From contig CAZGQD010000002.1 of assembly GCA_964527395.1 (NCBI GenBank), positions 1-64,000 of the forward strand: a stretch of 64,000 nucleotides of DNA. The letters run 5' to 3'. Position 1 is the stretch's first letter. Each line of letters begins with the position of its first letter. This DNA is from GCA-2688265 sp964527395 (lineage in GTDB: Archaea > Nanobdellota > Nanobdellia > Woesearchaeales > GW2011-AR9). Under the pieces are notes generated by a model, which saw nothing but the letters and a program-made list of their open reading frames with translations, did no database searches and was not told the DNA's origin. Shown here in pieces: positions 60,366 to 64,000 of this stretch. Position numbers and translations under genes: made by a program.

Positions 60366-60800
60366 CTACCTTCTTCTACGTTTAGCAGGTTTTCGCTTTG
60401 CAGCTTTCCGCTTAGTAGTCTTCCTCTTAGCACTTTTACGCTTAGTGGTTTTTCTTTTAGTAGTTTTCTTCTTTCGAGCTACTTTTCGCTTAACTGATTT
60501 TTTCTTCTTTACAGCTTTACGCTTTGTAGTCTTCTTCTTTCGAGCAACTTTTCTTTTAGTAGTTTTCTTCTTAGTGGTTTTTCGCTTTGTAGCTTTCCGC
60601 TTAGTAGTTTTCTTCTTCTTAGTTGCTTTTCTTTTAGTTGTTTTCCGCTTAGCAGTTTTCTTCTTAGCCGGTTTCTTTCGAGCCACTTTACGCTTCTTAG
60701 CTACCTTTTTCTTAGTAGTTTTTCTACGTTTGGTGGTCTTCTTCCGAGCTACCTTCCGCTTAGTGGTTTTACGTTTTGTTGTTTTTTTACGTGCTGCCAT
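60366..60800 (-). CDS. histone H1-like Lys/Arg-rich protein
   Basis: 144 residues composed almost entirely of KKTTKRK, KVARKK and KAAKRK type repeats, without acidic residues. Such tails bind DNA or RNA without sequence preference, as in bacterial Hc1-like and eukaryotic H1 C-terminal proteins. GAGGT lies 9 nt before the ATG. The predicted TATA box (GGCTTATAAAAAACG, about 60955-60965) gives a leader of about 130 nt. The strand is certain: the opposite frame encodes only a hydrophobic artefact. Confidence 0.75.
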   Translation of the reverse strand: MAARKKTTKRKTTKRKVARKKTTKRRKTTKKKVAKKRKVARKKPAKKKTAKRKTTKRKATKKKKTTKRKATKRKTTKKKTTKRKVARKKKTTKRKAVKKKKSVKRKVARKKKTTKRKTTKRKSAKRKTTKRKAAKRKPAKRRRR

Positions 60801-60965
60801 CCTAGTCGACCTCTTTTTTTGGCTTCCACAAAAAAATCTTTGTGTAAATACCTTAATTCATGGTAACAAAACTCTTGAGAAATACACCTCTCAACATCAC
60901 CAATTGAATATATTACAATTAGAAATGTATTTTCCATTTTTAAACATTGCGTTTTTTATAAGCCA

Positions 60966-61407
60966 AAACATACATTATAACAGCAAAATCACAAAATAAC
61001 TAATAAAATACAACTTTTACAAAGAAAACATACAAAAATACATCTAAATATTTCAAAATAAAACTATAATTCCACAAAAAACTAATTTTATCGACGAGAA
61101 AAAACAAATAGAACAAAATAAAAAAATATTTTCAATAAATGAAAATTAAACTTTCTGAAAAAACATAATAAAAAAATAATAAAAAACTAAATAATTTCTC
61201 AACAAAAATACAAAAAATTAACAAAAAACACAAACAAACACTAAACTTTCATTAACTTTATAAAAAAAGCTAGTAAAAAACTAATTAATCAAACAAAATC
61301 AGCAAAAAACCACATTTATCGACGAGAAAATAAATATTAAAAACCACAAAAAAACAAAAAATAATTCAAATAAATTAACAAAAACAAACTAAACGGGGAC
61401 TAAAAAC
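60966..61407. other. very A+T-rich intergenic region with a repeated 16-mer
   Basis: The 440 bp between the H1-like gene and rfcS are almost pure A/T. TTTATCGACGAGAAAA occurs at 61087-61102 and 61315-61330, both preceded by an A6C run, and stands out because GACGAG is GC-rich in this context. The region must hold the rfcS promoter; GGGG about 10 nt before the ATG is a possible ribosome site. An origin or a regulated promoter is possible, but neither is shown. Confidence 0.5.
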
Positions 61408-64000
61408 ATGACATCATCAATTTGGACAGAAAAATACCGACCTCACACTTTTGAAGAAGTTAAAGGTCAAAAAGACATTGTAGAAAAACTAAAAGCCTTT
61501 GTTAAAACAAAAGAGATGCCTCACTTACTATTCGCAGGTCCTGCAGGTGTTGGTAAAACTACAGTTTCTTTAGTAATTGCAAAAGAACTCTTCGGCGAGA
61601 ACTGGCGTGCAAACACTTTAGAATTAAACGCAAGTGATGAAAGAGGTATCGACGTAGTAAGAACTAAAGTAAAAGATTTCGCGAGGACAAAAGCTTTAGG
61701 GAACATTCCTTTCAAACTAATTTATTTAGACGAGAGTGACGCTCTAACCAAAGAAGCACAACAAGCCCTACGTCGAACAATGGAGAACTACACTAGAACT
61801 GTTAGGTTCATCCTTTCTTGCGTAACTCCTGATACAAAAATAATGCTCTCTGGAGAAAGAGAAACTATTATTGATAATTTTATTGACCAGTACGAAAAAA
61901 ATCCAAAAGAAATTTTTGTTGAAAACATTTCAGACAATAGAAAAAAAACTAAAAAAGACTTAGTTTTAGCTGCTGTTAAATTACCTGCATCTTCAATAGG
62001 TAAAAAAGTACTAGAAATTTCTACTATGACTGGTAGAAAAATAAAAGTAACTAACGACCACAAATTACTAACCACAAAAGGCTGGAAAGAAGCAGGAGAC
62101 ATTACAAAAGAAGATGAATTATTAATTTACCCTAACTTAGAAGGGACTCCTGTAGAAGATAACTCAAAAAACATCATCAATTTAGATCATTTCGTCAATT
62201 TTATTGCTTCAACTGAAGAAAAAGACGGTCTAAAAACAATAAATAATGCAAAAAAATTCAAAAATCTTCAATCTAAAGAGAAAGAAAAAATTATCAAAAA
62301 AATAAAAGAACTTCAAAAGATAACTAAATCAAACAAAGGGTTAACTCCCAGAGAATTTGAAGCATATGAATTCATTAAAAATAATCCAAAAATTACTAGA
62401 AAAGACCTACAAAAGAAACTAAAAATCACTAGAATTGGTACAAATTACCTTTTACCATCTTTAGTTAAAAAAGGCTTCATTAAAAGACATATACATAAAA
62501 AAGAACATTCATTTACTATTACTAATAAAAAACCGATTGTTCTTAGAAATGATAAAGACATTAAAAAACTCTTAGAAAAAGAATTTTCTATGAATATTTC
62601 TTACACTGCTGTTAGAAAATCAATAGACAAAAACATAAATAGAGGAAGAATTGACAGAGTAATTGGAGAATTAACTAGGAAAAAACTCCTAAACCTTACT
62701 TACAACAACATAGAAAAAATTGGAGCCCTTGCAAGAATTTGCGGATTTATGTTAGGTGATGGACATTTAGTACACAATAGTATCAGACTCCACTTTTCAG
62801 GAAACAAAAAAGCACTAAAAGAAGTACAAAAAGACCTTGAAATCCTTGGATATTCAAAATACTCAAAAATTAAATCAATAGAATTAACCAACACAATTAT
62901 GAAAAGAACATTTACTGGAACGTCAACTTCATTCACATTAGATTCTAAGGCTTTCTCCTTGCTCCTACAACATCTTGGAATAACTAAAGGAGATAAAGTA
63001 GTTACCCCATACAATACCCCTAAATTCATCAAAAATGGAACTAAATTTGTGAAAAGAGAGTTCATTAGAGCATTATTTGCTTGTGACGCTGACAAACCAA
63101 ATTGGAAAAAAATGAACTTTCAATCACTTATGCTTAGACAAAACAAAAGTGTAGATCAAAAACAAAATATGTTAAACCATTACAATGAGTTATCTGAAAT
63201 TCTCAAAGAATTTGAAATAGACAGCTATATCACAACAAGAGATAAAAAAGAAGTCAGAAAAAGAGACAACAAAGCAGTTTTAACATTTGGCCTAAACATC
63301 ACTCCAAATAATAAAAATTTATTCAAATTCTTCACAAAAATAGGTTATTGTTATGAAAAATACAAAAATAACCTTGCTAGAGCATCAGGGGAATACTTAA
63401 GGCACAAGTTATTCCTAATAGAACAACAAAAACTGAAGAAAACAGCTATTTTTGAAGCTAAAAATTCTGGCCTAGGCTACAGAAAAACTGCAAAAAAACT
63501 AAATGTTAGTATTGACTTTGTTTCGAATCAACTAAAAGGAAAAGAAGCTCATCTTCCATGGAAAAGCTTCATGTCTTTTGATAAGTGGCAAGAAGAATTC
63601 AAACATAACGAATTACTCTTAAAAAATAAAATTATTGACATCAAACCAATAGACGAAGAGTTAGTAATGGATATTACTTGCCAAAAAGACCACAATTTTG
63701 TCTCAAATGGACTTATTTCTCATAATTGTAACTATAGCAGCAAAATATTGGATCCGATACAATCACGTTGTGCAGTTTTCAGATTCAGACCTCTTCCCGA
63801 CGAAGAAATCAGAAAAGTCATCAACAAAATTGTTACAAACGAACAAATTACAATAACTGAAGAAGCAATTGACGCACTAATTAAAATCACTGGTGGCGAC
63901 TGTAGAAAACTAGAAAACGTAATGCAAAGTTGTGCAACTTTAAACAAAAACATCGACGCAGACCTCATTTATTCTATGTCAAGTATGGCAAAACCAAAAG
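61408..64000 (+). CDS. rfcS: replication factor C small subunit with intein, 3' end outside window
   Basis: 864 codons to the window edge. IWTEKYRPHTFEEVKGQ, GPAGVGKTT (Walker A, 44-52), LELNASDERGID, LIYLDESDALT (Walker B), LRRTMENY and, after the intein, CNYSSKILDPIQSRCAVFRFRPL and GGDCRKLENVMQ are diagnostic of archaeal RfcS. It is the main subunit of the clamp loader that opens PCNA. Walker B is DESD rather than the commoner DEAD. The intein interrupts the SRC-motif region, so splicing is needed for activity. Confidence 0.95.
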   Translation, partial: MTSSIWTEKYRPHTFEEVKGQKDIVEKLKAFVKTKEMPHLLFAGPAGVGKTTVSLVIAKELFGENWRANTLELNASDERGIDVVRTKVKDFARTKALGNIPFKLIYLDESDALTKEAQQALRRTMENYTRTVRFILSCVTPDTKIMLSGERETIIDNFIDQYEKNPKEIFVENISDNRKKTKKDLVLAAVKLPASSIGKKVLEISTMTGRKIKVTNDHKLLTTKGWKEAGDITKEDELLIYPNLEGTPVEDNSKNIINLDHFVNFIASTEEKDGLKTINNAKKFKNLQSKEKEKIIKKIKELQKITKSNKGLTPREFEAYEFIKNNPKITRKDLQKKLKITRIGTNYLLPSLVKKGFIKRHIHKKEHSFTITNKKPIVLRNDKDIKKLLEKEFSMNISYTAVRKSIDKNINRGRIDRVIGELTRKKLLNLTYNNIEKIGALARICGFMLGDGHLVHNSIRLHFSGNKKALKEVQKDLEILGYSKYSKIKSIELTNTIMKRTFTGTSTSFTLDSKAFSLLLQHLGITKGDKVVTPYNTPKFIKNGTKFVKREFIRALFACDADKPNWKKMNFQSLMLRQNKSVDQKQNMLNHYNELSEILKEFEIDSYITTRDKKEVRKRDNKAVLTFGLNITPNNKNLFKFFTKIGYCYEKYKNNLARASGEYLRHKLFLIEQQKLKKTAIFEAKNSGLGYRKTAKKLNVSIDFVSNQLKGKEAHLPWKSFMSFDKWQEEFKHNELLLKNKIIDIKPIDEELVMDITCQKDHNFVSNGLISHNCNYSSKILDPIQSRCAVFRFRPLPDEEIRKVINKIVTNEQITITEEAIDALIKITGGDCRKLENVMQSCATLNKNIDADLIYSMSSMAKPK
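61819..63726 (+). other. RfcS intein, 636 residues, with LAGLIDADG endonuclease
   Basis: Begins CVTPDTKIML (Cys138) and ends GLISHN before Cys+1; removal joins RFILS to CNYSSK, the normal RfcS sequence. Block B is ISTMTGRKIKVTNDHKL (TNDH). Two endonuclease motifs are seen: LARICGFMLGDGHL (about intein residue 300) and FIRALFACDADKP (about 420), both with acidic residues. Before them, LTPREFEAYEFIKNN... looks like a winged-helix insert. It may still be an active homing element. Confidence 0.9.

Noticed and set aside
60445..60999. Long plus-strand ORF rich in Phe, Val and Leu
   Set aside because: Antisense of the Lys/Arg-rich H1-like gene; its composition is the mirror of AAA/AAG and AGA codons.

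Overview
The window reads as a piece of an A+T-rich genome from a DPANN-type archaeon, most like Woesearchaeota or Pacearchaeota (inferred by eye from gene content; no search was run). Archaeal markers are a small replication factor C subunit, membrane LonB, ribosomal protein S8e, an S-layer protein with a Methanococcus-style C-terminal domain, an archaeal GlcNAc-1-P transferase, a tRNA with a bulge-helix-bulge intron, and promoters with a TATA box about 27 bp before the start codon, so many mRNAs are leaderless. Bacterial-looking genes are mixed in: a RelA/SpoT protein, ScpA, and a lysozyme-fold muralytic enzyme.

Layout. 1-6.2 kb is a surface-glycan region: partial DegT aminotransferase, an APS-kinase-like/HxGH-nucleotidyltransferase pair, FemAB-like protein, polysaccharide deacetylase, DUF2304, GT2 and GlcNAc-1-P transferase. 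6.2-9.2 kb is a three-gene citrate-cleavage operon whose order (synthetase beta, alpha, lyase) matches the domain order of fused ATP-citrate lyase. 9.8-12.3 kb is the S-layer gene. 12.8-24.8 kb holds a truncated Hel308-type helicase, a phosphatase, a HemK methyltransferase-kinase fusion, an intron-containing tRNA-Val, scpA, cysQ, lonB with a mini-intein, and lineage-specific unknowns. 24.8-39.3 kb holds S8e, a tiny two-gene operon with repeated upstream sites, Sua5, an M29 peptidase, an RNA methyltransferase, two Nudix proteins, a RelA/SpoT protein with a degraded hydrolase site, and two DUF4143 ATPases behind direct repeats. 39.5-49.8 kb is a secretion operon: two large surface proteins, a pilin-like protein, and a secreted enzyme with a lytic-transglycosylase-like domain plus a possible M15 peptidase domain. 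51.3-64 kb holds small membrane proteins, cysS, an RHH-PIN toxin-antitoxin pair, a broken IS200/IS605 copy, a transglutaminase-like protein, an H1-like basic protein and rfcS with a 636-residue endonuclease intein, cut by the window edge.

The most unusual content is not a gene. Three families of small structured repeats run through the window. Family A (7 copies, about 120-220 nt) has a conserved core closed by a terminal stem whose sequence differs in every copy yet stays self-complementary; six copies lie just downstream of a minus-strand gene. Family B (2 copies) has the same design; one copy supplies the C-terminus and stop codon of ScpA. Family C (4 copies, about 40 nt) is a double hairpin joined by a constant GACGC; three copies lie inside coding sequences, in different reading frames. 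Two arrays of a degenerate 30-bp tandem repeat lie between convergent genes.
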